Shown piece by piece: positions 1-10,775 of a stretch of DNA of 64,000 nucleotides. The position numbers and the translations under genes are program-made. Source of the DNA: Heloderma charlesbogerti (taxonomy: Eukaryota; Chordata; Lepidosauria; Squamata; Helodermatidae); NCBI GenBank assembly GCA_026122225.1, contig JANEZZ010001904.1:186001-250000 (forward strand), read 5' to 3'. Position 1 is the stretch's first letter; every line of letters starts with the position of its first letter. The notes beneath the pieces were generated by a model, which did no database searches, was not told the DNA's origin, and saw only the letters and a program-made list of their open reading frames with translations.

Positions 1-34
1 TCCGGTCAATCTGCAGTGGGGGGGAGGCGCTCTG
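1..34 (+). mobile_element. Left-end fragment of a type A TAGG-palindrome element
   Basis: This short piece (GGTCAATCTGCAGTGGGGGG then GAGGCGCTCTG) matches the subterminal left region of other type A copies, for example 27338-27366. It is cut off by the window edge on the left and by the next element on the right, so an element apparently landed inside an older copy. Confidence 0.55.
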
Positions 35-884
35 TAGGGATGTACGAATCCCTTACCTGGCTCTGCGCAGGGGCATCCGCGGTGGGGGGGAGGCACTCTG
101 TCCCTCCCCCCGGAATCCTCCCTGGCCGGTTCTGCTCTGCAGCAGCTCTGCAGAGCCGCTGGCTGGGGCCGGCTGCAGTCAGAGTTTCGGCTGCGGCCGT
201 GCTGCTGTGACCACAAATGGCGGCCGTCATAGTGGCCACCATTTGCATCCTTGCTTGCTAGCAGCCGTGATAGGCTATGTAAATATTTACATAGCCTATC
301 ACGGCAAAGAGCAGGGACGCAAATGGTGGCGGCTACGCCATTTGTGCCCCTGCTCTTTGCTGTGATAGGCTACATAAGTATTTATGTAGGCTATCACGGT
401 AAAGGCAGCCACGAAAATGGCGGCCGCTATGCCATTTGCGTGGCTGCCTTTTGCCGTGATAGGCTATGTAAATACTTACGTAGCCTATCACGGCTTACTG
501 CAAGGACGCAAATGGTGTAGTGGCTGCCATTTGCGCCCCTGCTCTTTGCAGTGATAAGCTATGTAAGTATTTATGTAGCCTATCACAGCTTACTGCAAAG
601 ATGCAAATGGCGGTCACTACGACGGCCACCATTTGCGGCCGCAGCAGCCTGGCAGTGGCTGGGAGACCAGCCAGAGCTGCCGCCACCGCATCCGCCACCG
701 CCACCGCTGCATCCGCCGCTGCTGGTGGATCCACCATATCCACTGCCAGGTACGTTCTGTCCTGGGGGGATTCCGCGGGGTGGCGGGGTGGGGGAGGCCC
801 TTCTGCCACAGATACCTGGGGGGGGGCAGATTCTAAAGAATCTGGCCACACTGGAGTCCATGGCTGAATTCTCTGACATCCCTA
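35..884 (+). mobile_element. TAGG-palindrome hAT-like element, type A
   Basis: The copy starts TAGGGATGTACGAA and ends GACATCCCTA. Four P palindromes lie at about 264-305, 359-400, 452-493 and 549-590; the first is a perfect 42-bp palindrome. Between them are Q modules built on CAAATGGCGGC and its reverse. The left end carries CCTTACC (reverse of GGTAAGG) and the right end GGTACGT at 749-755, both donor-like and facing outward. The right subterminal hairpin has an extra ATTCTAAAGAAT stem. There is no 8-bp duplication (GCGCTCTG before, AAGTGAAA after), so the flanks have been rearranged. No transposase is encoded; the frames across it are repeat translations. Confidence 0.85.
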
Positions 885-927
885 AAGTGAAATGGACAGA
901 TATGCTGATCCCTAGGCTGGCCTGGCC

Positions 928-1531
928 TAGGGGTGTATGAAACCCCGCTTACCTGGCTCCACTGGGTTCTGCTGGGGGGGGTAGGCGCTCCGTCCCTCCC
1001 CCTGGAATCCTCACCGGGGGGGGAGGCGATCCGGTCCTCCCCCCTGGATCCTTGAAAGCCGGCTGTGCTCTGCGGCGGCTCGGTGGAGCAGCCGGCCAGG
1101 CCCAGGCCAGGGCCGTCCACAGCCGGATTTCCAGCCATGGAGGGCTCTGGGTAAGGGGGAAAAAAAAACCAGCGTATGCAAATGGCGGTGGCTATGGCTG
1201 CCGCCATTTGCGTTCCTTATTTTTCTTCATCTTTTTTTTTTACAGAGATGTGATAGGCTACGTAAAAACTTACGTAGCCTATCACATCTCTGTAAAAAAA
1301 AAGAAAAAAAGACAAGACTGCAAATGGCGGTGGTGGCAGCCGGTCAGAAGACCAGCTGCTGCAGCCGCCGGAGCCGCCGCCACCCGGAAGATCCGCCCCA
1401 GGTGAGTCTCGTCCCGGGGGGGGATCCGCGGGGGGGCGGGGGGGCAGGTCGTTCCGCCACAGAGTTCGGGGGGCGAATGCATTGGCATTCGGCCTCACCG
1501 AGATCTGTGGCGGAATTCTCTGCCATCCCTA
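928..1531 (+). mobile_element. TAGG-palindrome hAT-like element, type A, with 8-bp duplication
   Basis: A 604-bp copy running TAGGGGTG...CATCCCTA, flanked by an exact 8-bp duplication GCCTGGCC (920-927 and 1532-1539). It holds two G-rich left-end blocks, one Q palindrome around 1176-1212 and one P palindrome around 1247-1289 whose outer sequence is ...GATGTGATAGG. The right-end donor is GGTGAGT near 1400, followed by a G run. The duplication shows that it moved as a unit. Confidence 0.93.
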
Positions 1532-1539
1532 GCCTGGCC

Positions 1540-2848
1540 CCTTGTCGTGCCTGATGCAGTTGCTGCAGTGCTGGATGGAAGTGTGTGTGTGTATGGGGGG
1601 GAGAGTAAGGAAATGGGGTTGGGGAGAGGTCTAGAAGTCTCCTTCCCTCCCTCATCCAATCAAACTTGACAGAAGTTTGCTAGCAATAGTAACAGCATTT
1701 CTACTGCGCACAAAGTGCTCCAGTCACATACATGGTGTCCCTCATTATTACAACCGTGAGAGCTATGCCAGTGTGAGCTCTGCCAGTGTTATCTACCCCC
1801 ATAGTGCAGATGGGACAGGCGGCTTCTGGTGAGAGAAGCACAACTTGCCAATGGGTCTCGCTTACTTTCTGCCAGGTTTTGGAAAGGGTCTCTCATATTA
1901 CTTTCAGACTTCCCCATCTCCTTGCACAGTGACATGCACATCTTCATCAGAATTACAAAAGTGAGGGTGCATTTTAAAAATAAAGTCTGATGTTTGCATT
2001 CAAATTTAACAATTCGGAGTGCTGCAAACCCAATGTGTCTGTGCTCTTGATCCATTATTTTATTTGCAATATATTCATGTTTCTTTCCTTTCCATTTAAA
2101 ATAGAAGACACTTATAACTAACCTGCAAGTGACATATTTTGCTTGAAGCTACAAATGCTTGAATGTTTTTTCTCCCATTAATGAATGAGGAATAACATGT
2201 ATCATGAATGGAGGAGGAGGGGAGATACGAATATTGACCATTTTTTCAAAGTAAAATGGAGATCTGTCATAGAGTAATTAATAGCAAAGTGTTTGAGCAA
2301 CAAATATGTTATCTTTGTTTAAAAGCGAAAATGGGTCCTTCGATTTTCAGAGATGAGATGTCAGGAATCAGTTAACAGAAGGAGTGGCTGTGCAGAACAG
2401 ACATTGAAAAATAGTTCCTGCATTGGATAAAGCAGAGATGGCTGACTAGTTCAGCCTGGGGCATAAGAATAGACAAATCAGTCTGTTTCCAGGCCATTTA
2501 ATGTTTGCAAGTGTTCATCCATAAGTTCATTTCTTCTCATTTCCTCATTAAGCTTAGATGTGCATTTAAATACATCTTAAATGTGTATTTTTAACTGTAT
2601 TTTGTCAAAATATGCATCATTTTCTGTCAAAAATCTGCATTCCTTCCCCACAATGGCTCTGTGGTAGGATACCATGTCATGAGAGATTGTTTGGGAGAAA
2701 ATGGCTGCCCCAGTGGGGCAATGGAGACAGCCATTTCCGCTTAAACGATGCCCTTGGAACAAAACTATGTTAAGATCCTTCCACAGAAATACTGTGCAGA
2801 GGAAATGCCCCCAGAGTTATGTAGGGTGCTGCTGCCACTTGAAATAGC
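1540..2848. other. No gene seen; unique-looking AT-rich DNA
   Basis: I see no exon-like frame, RNA gene or recognisable repeat here apart from a short GT run near 1581-1594. Open frames are short and unsupported. Confidence 0.5.
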
Positions 2849-3250
2849 TAGGGATGTGTAAATTAGCAAAACCCGAGCTCGCCAAAGTTCTCCAAATTCC
2901 ATCTTGAAGCCCATTCTGACTTGGGCCCCTATCAGATTGCGAGCTTAGTTTTTTTTTTCTTTTTGCATGAAAATCTGTGCATATTTTTGTGCATATTTTT
3001 CCAAGTGTACACATTAGTTGTGCACATCTTTGAAATGTATGCATTCTTCGCCAATCGATAAAGCATATTTGTGCATATTTTTCAAAAGGACACATTTTTC
3101 ATTCACATTTTTCAAATGTACATATGCTGTTGAACACACTTTTTTTGATCCATGAATCACATTGCAAGCTCGGAAATGTACGGACTTGGGCCGTAGATTG
3201 TATCCAAGCCCATGTTTGGTCCAGAAGGTGATTTGGTTTATGCAAAAGGA
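2849..3250 (+). mobile_element. Possible AT-rich hAT-like remnant with GTGCATATTTTT repeats
   Basis: The segment begins TAGGGATGTGTAAATT, a hAT-like terminus, and is followed by repeated variants of GTGCATATTTTT and CACATTTTTCA. A similar texture occurs near 5040-5270 and 52260-52440. I could not find a matching right end or a target duplication, so this is only a probable remnant. Confidence 0.35.
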
Positions 3251-3806
3251 AACATTACCCAAGTTATTTTGCTCACTGTAAATGCTGTAAAGTTAAATTT
3301 TCCCTGTAACCCTTTGAAGTCCGAAATATTTTATTGAATGGGGATTTTTTGTTACTTCAAAATTTAGGTGACCTATCATATCCTGGAACTCTTAAATTAG
3401 TAAAGAGTTTGAAGTACAAAACCGGCCCCATAAAGGGCAGACATGATGCTGATTATTATCACAAAAGTAAGTATGTTTACAGGGTTAGATTAATGGAAGG
3501 CAGGCTGGCTTTATTCAAAGATCTGGATATCATAGACATGTAGAACCTACTCCAACCCCTTTTAAGGGGTTCGCAAGACTTCCTTCACATACACACATAC
3601 ATGGAACTTGTTCCTTCTGGTATGAGCCCACACAGTTGGGGAATATGTTTGAATTAAACAACCATATGAATGAGGCCAATTGCATGGGCCTTTCCCACCT
3701 GATCAGCACCCTCCTTTCTTTGGCCATATTTACATGTATTATACACACACACTTTAAGTAAGAGGTGTGTTGTAGCTGCTGGCCAGCCATAGAGTTTGTT
3801 AAGCAG
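3251..3806. other. No gene seen
   Basis: Unremarkable AT-rich sequence with a short ACACAC tract near 3742. Nothing coding or structured is supportable. Confidence 0.5.
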
Positions 3807-3814
3807 TTCACTAC

Positions 3815-4787
3815 TAGGGGTGGACGAAAGTCGCTTACCTGTCGTCGAAGGCCGTTCGCGGTGGGGGGGAGCGCTTCGCTGGTCCCCCCGCGAAGTTCAG
3901 GCCGGGGGGGGAGGCTTCCTGCCTCGCCCGGCCGAAATTCAGGCCGGGGGGGAGGCTTCCCGCCTCGCCCGGCCGAAATTCAGGCCAGGGAGGAGGCTTC
4001 CCGCCTCGCCCGGCCGCGAACGCGGAAGTAAAAAAAAAGAAAAAAAAAAGCCCCCTGATAGGCTACGTGACGATTCACGTAGCCTATCACGGCTAGATCT
4101 GCAAAGTCAGCCATGATAGGCTACGTGAATCGTCACGTAGCCTATCACGGGTGACTTAAAAAAAAAAAAAGCGCGTACACGAATGGCGGCCCCTATAGGG
4201 AGCCGCCATTCGCGTTCCTTATTTAGTGGCTGTCGTCTACGTAAATGTTTACGTAGACTACGGCGAAAATAAGGGCAACGCAAATAGCGTTGCACTTATT
4301 TTCGCCGTAGTCTACGTAAACATTTACGTAGACGACAGCCACCAAATAAGGAACGCGAATGGCGGCTCCCTATGGGGGCCGCCATTATCCGTACACACTT
4401 TTTTTTTTTTTTTTAAGTCACCCGGGATAGGCTACGTGATGATTCACGTAGCCTATCACAGCTGACTTGGCAAATCTAGCCGTGATAGGCTACGTGAATC
4501 GTCACGTAGCCTATCAGGGGACGTGGTTTTTTTTTTTCTTTGATTGCAATGGCGGGGGTGGCAGCCGGTCGAAAGACCGGCTGTCGCTCCCGCCCCGCTC
4601 GAACACCGGACGAACCGCCAGCCGGACCCGCCGCCGGGAGGGACATTCAGGGAAGGTAAGTCCCGTCCCGGGGGGGTGCGGGGGGCAGGGGGGTGCGGAG
4701 GATTTCTCACCGAAACTTGTTCGGGGGGCCGAACGCATTGGCGCTCGGCCCCCCGAAGTTTCGGGGAGAAATTCTCCGCCATCCCTA
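3815..4787 (+). mobile_element. TAGG-palindrome hAT-like element, type B
   Basis: It runs TAGGGGTGGACG...CATCCCTA, with TCACTAC repeated on both sides (3808-3814 and 4788-4794; 7 of an expected 8 bp). From the left: the reversed donor GCTTACC at 3833-3839; three 41-42 bp G-rich units starting near 3891, 3933 and 3974; paired P palindromes; a Q-R-Q superpalindrome around 4170-4400; paired P palindromes again; then a segment starting CAATGGCGG with a GGTCGAAAGACC hairpin; donor GGTAAGT at 4655-4661; and the R2 hairpin ending GGAGAAATTCTCCGCCATCCCTA. This is a good reference copy for type B. Confidence 0.92.
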
Positions 4788-4795
4788 TCACTACC

Positions 4796-5445
4796 TAATG
4801 GCTCAGGGTGGGTGCTGATGATGCTTTAGTGGGGATAATGGCCAGGGGATATCCTTTATGGGAACTAAGAGGATGGTTTCCTGATGCAGAAATCTCTCTG
4901 GAATGTGAAAGCCATCAGCTTCAGAAGGTGACCCTCCCTCACTAAGAGGAGAGGCGTGTATGGGTTTGTGTGCATGTGAAGACAATAGAACAGTTTGCAA
5001 GAAGGGATGGATGGATCTGTTCGTTTCACTTTCTATAAAGTTTGCATTTTTTCAAGCACAAATTTGGTTCGTTAAAAAAAACAAACAAACCTGGTGTGGA
5101 AATGTTAAGTCTGCAAGAAAATGTGTATGCATTTTTGTGCACAATTTCCCCTAATATGCACATGTTTGAAAGCAATTATCCTAATATATTCCTTTGGTAT
5201 GTTATTTTTACTAATGTACTCAAATTCCCTGATGTATGCATTTGTGTAACATTTTCTGATTAGATGTTGCAAAATTTGGTGAAGTGTGAAAATGGAAGGT
5301 TACTTGAGTCCTGGTTCAACTATTAGTTCAGGAAGTGTGAATTAAGTCACTTCATATTAAAAAGCCAACTAAACTAATTTCTCCCCCACCCCAATTTGGA
5401 AGAGAGAGAGAGCAAGAGAGATGAGGTGCTGAAGGCACCATGGGA
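4796..5445. other. No gene; AT-rich with possible hAT-like remnant
   Basis: Positions 5040-5270 resemble 2850-3250 in having TGCACA/TATGCA-rich blocks, suggesting an old non-autonomous element. An AG-rich tract lies at 5401-5421. No exon or RNA gene is visible. Confidence 0.35.
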
Positions 5446-6217
5446 TAGGGATGTCAGAGAATTCCGCGACAGATCTCAGTGAGGCCAAATGCCAGTGCAT
5501 TCAGCCCCCTGAAATCCATCGTGGAACAAAGCCCCCGCCCTCCCACCCCACAAAACGCATGCGAAACGGAGCACTTATCTGCTCCCGTCCACGCTGCTTT
5601 GAGAATGGCGGCCGTCCTGGCCACCATTCGCTTCCTCCTCTTCCTAGCTGTGATAGGCTATGTAAATAATTATGTAGCCTATCACGGCTAATGCAGGGAT
5701 GCCATTTGCAACCCTGCGGAGGCTGTGATAGGCTACGTGAGTATTTACGTAGCCTATCAGGTGGGGGGGGGAACCCCAGCTTACGCAAATGGTGGCGGCT
5801 ACTGCCATTTGCGTACGCTGGTTTTTTTTTCCCCTGCTGTGATAGGCTACGTAAGTATTTACATAGCCTATAACGGCAGGGGGAAAAGAACTCAGTGTAC
5901 GCAAATGGCGGTGGCTGCCACCATTTGCATATGCTGGGGTTTTCCCCCCTGCCATGATAGGCTACGTAAATATTTACGTAGCCTATCACGGCTAAATACA
6001 GGGACGCAAATGGCGGCGGCTACGATAGCCACCATTTGCGTCCCTGCAGGGCTGCACAGTGGCCAGATGTCTGGCTACGGGGGCCCAGAGCCGGCTGGCG
6101 GCTCTGTGGCTTGGCCGCAGAGCCGGCTGGGCAGGATTCCGGGGGGAGGGATGGAGCACCTCCCCCCCACCGTGGATGCCCTTGCACAGAGCCAGGTAAG
6201 GGATTCGAACATCCCTA
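5446..6217 (-). mobile_element. TAGG-palindrome hAT-like element, type A, inverted
   Basis: The R1 end is on the left (TAGGGATGTCAGAGAATTCC) and the left-end type is on the right (GGTAAGGGATTCGAACATCCCTA). Four P palindromes alternate with Q modules, including one near 5950-5993 with an almost perfect stem. The R1 subterminal region is shortened and the usual R-end donor is missing. No target duplication is present (CCATGGGA versus a T run), so one flank has probably been exchanged or deleted. Confidence 0.82.
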
Positions 6218-6686
6218 TTTTTTTTTAAGCCATTGGCTTTGCTGGAAGATGAGTGGCAGCAGCAGAGCTCTAGGTGAGCCGAACAGAAAAGTAACTTTCC
6301 CATGAACTAATACAAGGTAGAGGTGGAGTCTGAGCTTGGAAACACAACCAAGACAGCACTGGAGGGCAGCACCTTTCTTTGCAGCAAAGCAGCGTCCCAG
6401 ACTTTTTAAAAAATAAATACATTAAAAAATCTTAAGGGAAAAATCAGGAGGGTCAGGGAGCCTGGTGGGTGGGCGCCAAGAGAGGTGACCGTGAGGACAC
6501 TGGCACCTATGGGCACCATGTTGGTGACCCCAGCTGTAATGGGAGTGACTGAATGATCCAGTTACACTACGTGAAGAGATGAGTTAAATCTTCCTCCAAA
6601 GGAAGCTGTTTGGAAGGAGGTAAGCACAGAGCAGTGAATCATGCTTTGGACAGTCTCCTCTGGAGGGGTATTTTGGTCTCACTTGA
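6218..6686. other. No gene seen
   Basis: Mixed-composition DNA without a supportable frame, RNA or repeat. Confidence 0.45.
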
Positions 6687-6826
6687 GCAGCCTTCCTCAA
6701 ACTGAGGCCCTCCAAATGTTGTGGACTACAACTCCCATCAGCCCAAGCCAACATGACCAGTGGTCAGGGATTATGGGAGTTGCAGTCCACAACATCTAGA
6801 TGGACTCAGGTTGACGGGGTGCTGTG
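6687..6826. mobile_element. Short fold-back (MITE-like) element
   Basis: Two arms, around CCAAATGTTGTGGACTACAA and TGCAGTCCACAACATCTAGA, form a long imperfect inverted repeat around the ACTCCCATCAGCC...GGGATTATGGGAGT centre. This layout is a common dispersed fold-back repeat in amniote genomes and is probably a hAT-derived MITE. The exact ends are unclear. Confidence 0.6.
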
Positions 6827-7466
6827 CTAGAACCTTTATTTTATTGCATTTATTGTGGCACATTAGCAGTTCTCCAGTGGATTGCTAATGTGCCCGCCAC
6901 ACAACTGGGGAATTACTAGTTTAAGTAGATGTGCTTTTAAAACAAACAACAAACAAAAATCTGTTAAAAGCAGCACTCCCCCCCTTCCTTTTTACTGGAA
7001 GTACAGAAGCTGTGTACTATTCTTGGTATTTTTTTCCCCCATGGAAGCTTGTTGACAGTATTTTCTCATGTAAAGAGAAAAGAAGTTGGCCTGGAATACT
7101 TTACAGCTGGCATAGACTTATTTTTAACTAAATATATTAAAAGCAATTGAAATCAGCCTCTCTCTTCTCCCTCCTGCCCTTCACAATTCCATCTGCTAGA
7201 ATTAATATTAACATAGATTTCTAACTTGTGATTTTAAGTTTCTGCATTTTTAGAAAGGTGACATGAAATGTTAGCAGAAAATGTGTTAGCAGAAATGCCT
7301 TCGTTCACATACATATCCATGTGTTGGTAGGAATCAGGTTTCTTTGTGAAGGCTTTGTGGGGCATAAAAGGCTTTGTGGGGCAGCCATCTGGGCAACTGA
7401 CTCTGTGGGAGCATCATGTGATGTAGCCAATTGGTCAGGTGAACTAAAGGAGTCTAACATCACCCA
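6827..7466. other. No gene seen
   Basis: AT-rich sequence. The repeated phrase GGCTTTGTGGGGC at 7351-7384 is a small local duplication. No coding or RNA evidence. Confidence 0.45.
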
Positions 7467-7560
7467 ACCATGTTTATTATTTTTATTTTAAGCACATTTC
7501 TAGACTGCTTTTCTGCACTAAACAAGGGCCCCCAAAATGGTTGTAATAGGTTTACAAATG
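7467..7560 (-). mobile_element. LINE 3' end fragment, probably L2
   Basis: The TTTATTATTTTTATTTTAAG tract followed by CTAGACTGC and GGTTTACAAA resembles, in reverse, the 3' untranslated end of the L2 copies at 30395 and 42740. It is short and diverged. Confidence 0.4.
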
Positions 7561-7780
7561 ATCAGCTGACCTCAAGAAGTAGCATGTGCATAGGCTTTGG
7601 ATGTGGTCAGGAGGTAGCACTAGATAAGGAATATGAGGGGACATTTCTGTGTCTTGGACCCAGATTGGAAGAGTTTTGGTTAGAAGGAGGAGTACAGGGC
7701 TTTTTTAAGGGAAATTTCTCTGGAAGCCTAGATTTGATTGTTTCAAACTAAGTATGCTTCCTGTTTTTGTGTGTAATTTT

Positions 7781-9119
7781 TAGGGTTGGCGGAGAATTTC
7801 TCCACGAATCTTCGGGAGGCCGAGTACCGATGCATTCGGCCCCCCAAAAGTGTTGGGGAAATTCTCTGCCGGCCCCCCGCCCCTGCCCCCGGGATGGGAC
7901 TTACCTTCGACGAATGTCCCTCTCGGCGGCGGGTTCCGGCGGCATTTCGGCGGCGTTTCGGCAGGGGCGGGGGCGGCGGCCAGTCTCCCAACTGGCTGCC
8001 GCCGCCGGCATTGCAAAAAAAAAAAAGTAAAGTAAAAAAACACACACACACCCGTGATAGGCTACGTGACGATTTACGTAGCCTATCACGGCTAGATTTC
8101 CAAAGTCAGCTGTGATAGGCTATGTAAATCATCACGTAGCCTATCACGGGTGACTTTGAAAAAAAAAAAGCGCGTACGCAAATGGCGGCTCCCATGGGGA
8201 CCGCCATTTGCATTCCTTATTTTGGCACGTCTAGTCTACGTAAACATTTACGGAGACTACGGCAAAAATAAGGGAATGCTATTTGCGTTACCCTTATTTT
8301 CGCCGTAGTCTACGTAAATCTTTACGTAGACTAGACGTGCCAAAATAAGGAACGCAAATGGCAGTCCCCATGGGAGCCGCCATTTGCGTACGTGCTTTTT
8401 TTTTTTTCCAAAGTCACCCGTGATAGGCTACGTAACGATTTACGTAGCCTATCATGGCTAGATTTCCAAAGTCAGCTGTGATAGGCTATGTAAATCGTCA
8501 CGTAGCCTATCACGGGTGACTTTGAAAAAAAAAAAGCGCGTACGCAAATGGCGGCTCCCATGGGGACCGCCATTTGCATTCCTTATTTTGGCACGTCTAG
8601 TCTACGTAAACATTTACGGAGACTACAGCAAAAATAAGGGAATGCTATTTGCGTTGCCCTTATTTTCGCCGTAGTCTACGTAAATCTTTACGTAGACTAG
8701 ACGTGCCAAAATAAGGAACGCAAATGGCAGTCCCCATGGGAGCCGCCATTTGCGTACGTGCTTTTTTTTTTTTCCAAAGTCACCCGTGATAGGCTACATG
8801 ATGATTTACATAGCCTATCATGGCTGACTTTGGAAATCTAGCCGTGATAGGCTACGTAAATCATTACGTAGCCTATCATGGGTGTGTGTGTTTTGTTTTT
8901 GTTTTTACTTTTTTTTTCGCGGCTGGGTAGACAGGGCCCTCCTACCCGGCCTGAATTTCGCCGGCGAGGGATGGGGCGCCTCCCCCCTGGCCTGAATTTT
9001 GGCCGGGCGAGGCAGGGCGCCTCCCCCCCCTCGCCTGAACTTCGGGGGGAGAAGCGAAGCGCCTCCCCCCACCGCGAAGCAAACTGCGGGACGAGGTAAG
9101 TCCCTTTCGTCCATCCCTA
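7781..9119 (-). mobile_element. TAGG-palindrome hAT-like element, type B, inverted, with internal 366-bp duplication
   Basis: The R2 end is on the left (TAGGGTTGGCGGAGAATTTC) and the type B left end on the right, ending GGTAAGTCCCTTTCGTCCATCCCTA. Direct repeats TAATTTT lie at 7774-7780 and 9120-9126. The outward donors are ACTTACC at 7899-7905 (bottom strand) and GGTAAGT at 9095-9101. The P-Q-R-Q-P block starting at 8095 is repeated almost unchanged from 8461, a 366-bp tandem duplication that makes this one of the longest copies. There is no transposase. Confidence 0.92.
8095..8826. repeat. 366-bp tandem duplication inside the type B element
   Basis: GATTTCCAAAGTCAGCTGTG begins at 8095 and again at 8461, and the two 366-bp units agree with few differences, including the unusual core TTACGGAGACTAC. 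Each unit holds one complete Q-R-Q superpalindrome and flanking P arms. The near-identity points to a recent duplication. Confidence 0.9.
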
Positions 9120-9304
9120 TAATTTTGTGTGAAAGTTACTCTCCTTTCTTTCCTTTCCTTTGAACTTCTTCATACACACATGTGAGCATGTACACATATG
9201 CAGTTTTGCCTACTGTGCTCAGATTAGGCCAGATAAGTAAGTATGTTTAGTTGTTGACTTGCGGTGAGGCTACATTGGCAGTTTTTGTGTTTATTTTGTG
9301 TCTT

Positions 9305-9460
9305 GTTTATTTATTTCATATATCTATACCCCACCTTTCCCAGCAGTTCAATGTGGCGAACAATAACAGAATAGACATAATACATAAAACATACAAAACT
9401 CACCATATAAATAATTATTTTAAACAAAATGAAAGACATATAAAATGTCCTAATTAAAAC
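9305..9460 (-). mobile_element. LINE 3' end fragment (L2/CR1 type)
   Basis: TTTATTTATTTCATATATCTATACC followed by CACCTTTCCCAGC and a CAATAACAGAATA-rich run has the layout of a reversed L2/CR1 3' tail (TATAAAT repeats after GGTGGG). It is diverged and carries no coding remnant. Confidence 0.5.
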
Positions 9461-9512
9461 CAGCAGCAGGAGATGATAACAATAGAACTAGTCACAGAAT
9501 AAAAATAATACA

Positions 9513-9937
9513 ATAAGGGAGCAATCCTATGGTCACGAGACATTTTCTAGAGGGCTATAGGATATGTTGTTTTCTGGGAACCAACCTCAGAGCCCACGCT
9601 CTAAGGTTGGTTCCTGGAAAACTGACCTCCCCCACTTCTGCAGAGAAGCCCTGTCCTCCGCGCTAGGAAGAGGAGTGTGGAGTGAGCCGAGTGACTGAAG
9701 AGGGGTGTTCTGGGGTGGGGAGAGCGGAGCTGCATATATGACACATCCAATGTGTTGTGCAGCATCTTCCTCTCCCGGTCGGCCCCCGTGGTTAGACAAC
9801 TGAAAACAGCGGATAATAGCAGAGCAGGAGAGATGTGGAGGGAATGATCCCCCCCCATACCGCTCCTGTCTTGCTTTGGATAGGCGGTCACCTCCGAGTT
9901 CCGAGGCAGCCGCCTATCTCGATAGGATTGCGCTCTA
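9513..9937. mobile_element. Fold-back element with AATCCTAT ends
   Basis: The outer arms GAGCAATCCTAT (left) and ATAGGATTGCGCTC (right) are inverted, and an internal pair GGAACCAACCTCAGAGC / GCTCTAAGGTTGGTTCC at about 9577-9616 forms a second hairpin. This layout fits a non-autonomous DNA transposon. I did not see a convincing target duplication. Confidence 0.55.
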
Positions 9938-10775
9938 AAACAAATTACTGCTTCAACACACAAAAACAGATGAACAAGGAATAAAAGTTTTCCAGAAAAA
10001 AAAGTAGGCCAACCAATAAAAGGGTTTTTAGTTGATTAATCTTCTGCTTTATATTAATTGATGATATTCAGATTGGCATATTTTCAATATCTCATTAAAA
10101 ATGAGGTATTGAAGGAAGTATAAGATTTGCAACTTAGAAAGAAAAAAACCCTACAGTTCTCATTGTTAGACAGTACATAAATGAATAACTGCAAAGGCTC
10201 CCTAGCTAAAGTTTGCCCTCGCTCGTTAAATGTGGCTCTCTCCAATTCATCAATAAAAGCTTTATTTGACTAACCCTCCAGTTAAAGTTTAAGCCCCTAA
10301 AGACACATATTTTTCAATATGCAAGAGACCCAGCACCATCACATGTATATTCAGGTGACACCTGTGGGAGGCAACCATGCTTGTGACTGCCATCTTTATT
10401 TTCCCAAAGTGCATTGTGGCAGAAGTTCCGGTTTTGGCACACTGTGTGTAAAAAAAAAAATTGGCAGATGTATTTTTTTGTGGCAATGGTCATGTTGTTG
10501 TTGGCATTGGTGTTGCTTTTTACCCACAACACACTGGAACCTCTGACATACTGGATTTGAGGGAAATAGAGATGGCAGCCACGACTCTGGCTGCTGAGGG
10601 AACTGGCACCCACTCAGATGCCCAGGAAGGAGGCGCCCCCGGATGCACCCTCTTGAAGGCTCCCCATACCATGAATCTGGCCCTGATATGCGAAGTGGGT
10701 CTTCTAAAAAAGGCAGACGAATGATAACTTTAGTTTATGTAAGGGACACATCACGACTGTGTCTTGCTGAGGATT
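9938..10775. other. No gene seen
   Basis: No supportable exon, RNA or repeat was recognised. Open frames are short and lack conserved motifs. Confidence 0.4.

Noticed and set aside
264..590. CRISPR-like array (regular palindromic repeats with spacers)
   Set aside because: The spacers are themselves repeated Q modules, the repeats occur in all hAT-like copies with target duplications, and the context is a vertebrate genome.
35..884. Many overlapping open frames of 60-130 codons on both strands across the palindromic elements
   Set aside because: They recur with the same peptide phrases (for example variants of RDRLRKYLRSLS and IGYVNIYVAYH) in every copy and on both strands, because they are translations of the palindrome modules in different frames. 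There is no conserved start, stop or domain.
885..927. Possible extra terminus GATCCCTA at 907-914 as the end of an outer element
   Set aside because: Only the last bases match; the preceding sequence does not resemble any right end and no duplication supports it.
4544..4661. CAATGGCGGC...GGTAAGT segment as a true first coding exon
   Set aside because: The ATG context and donor are good, but copies carry stops and frameshifts relative to each other, so no conserved peptide is encoded. Only the splice-donor idea is kept as a finding.
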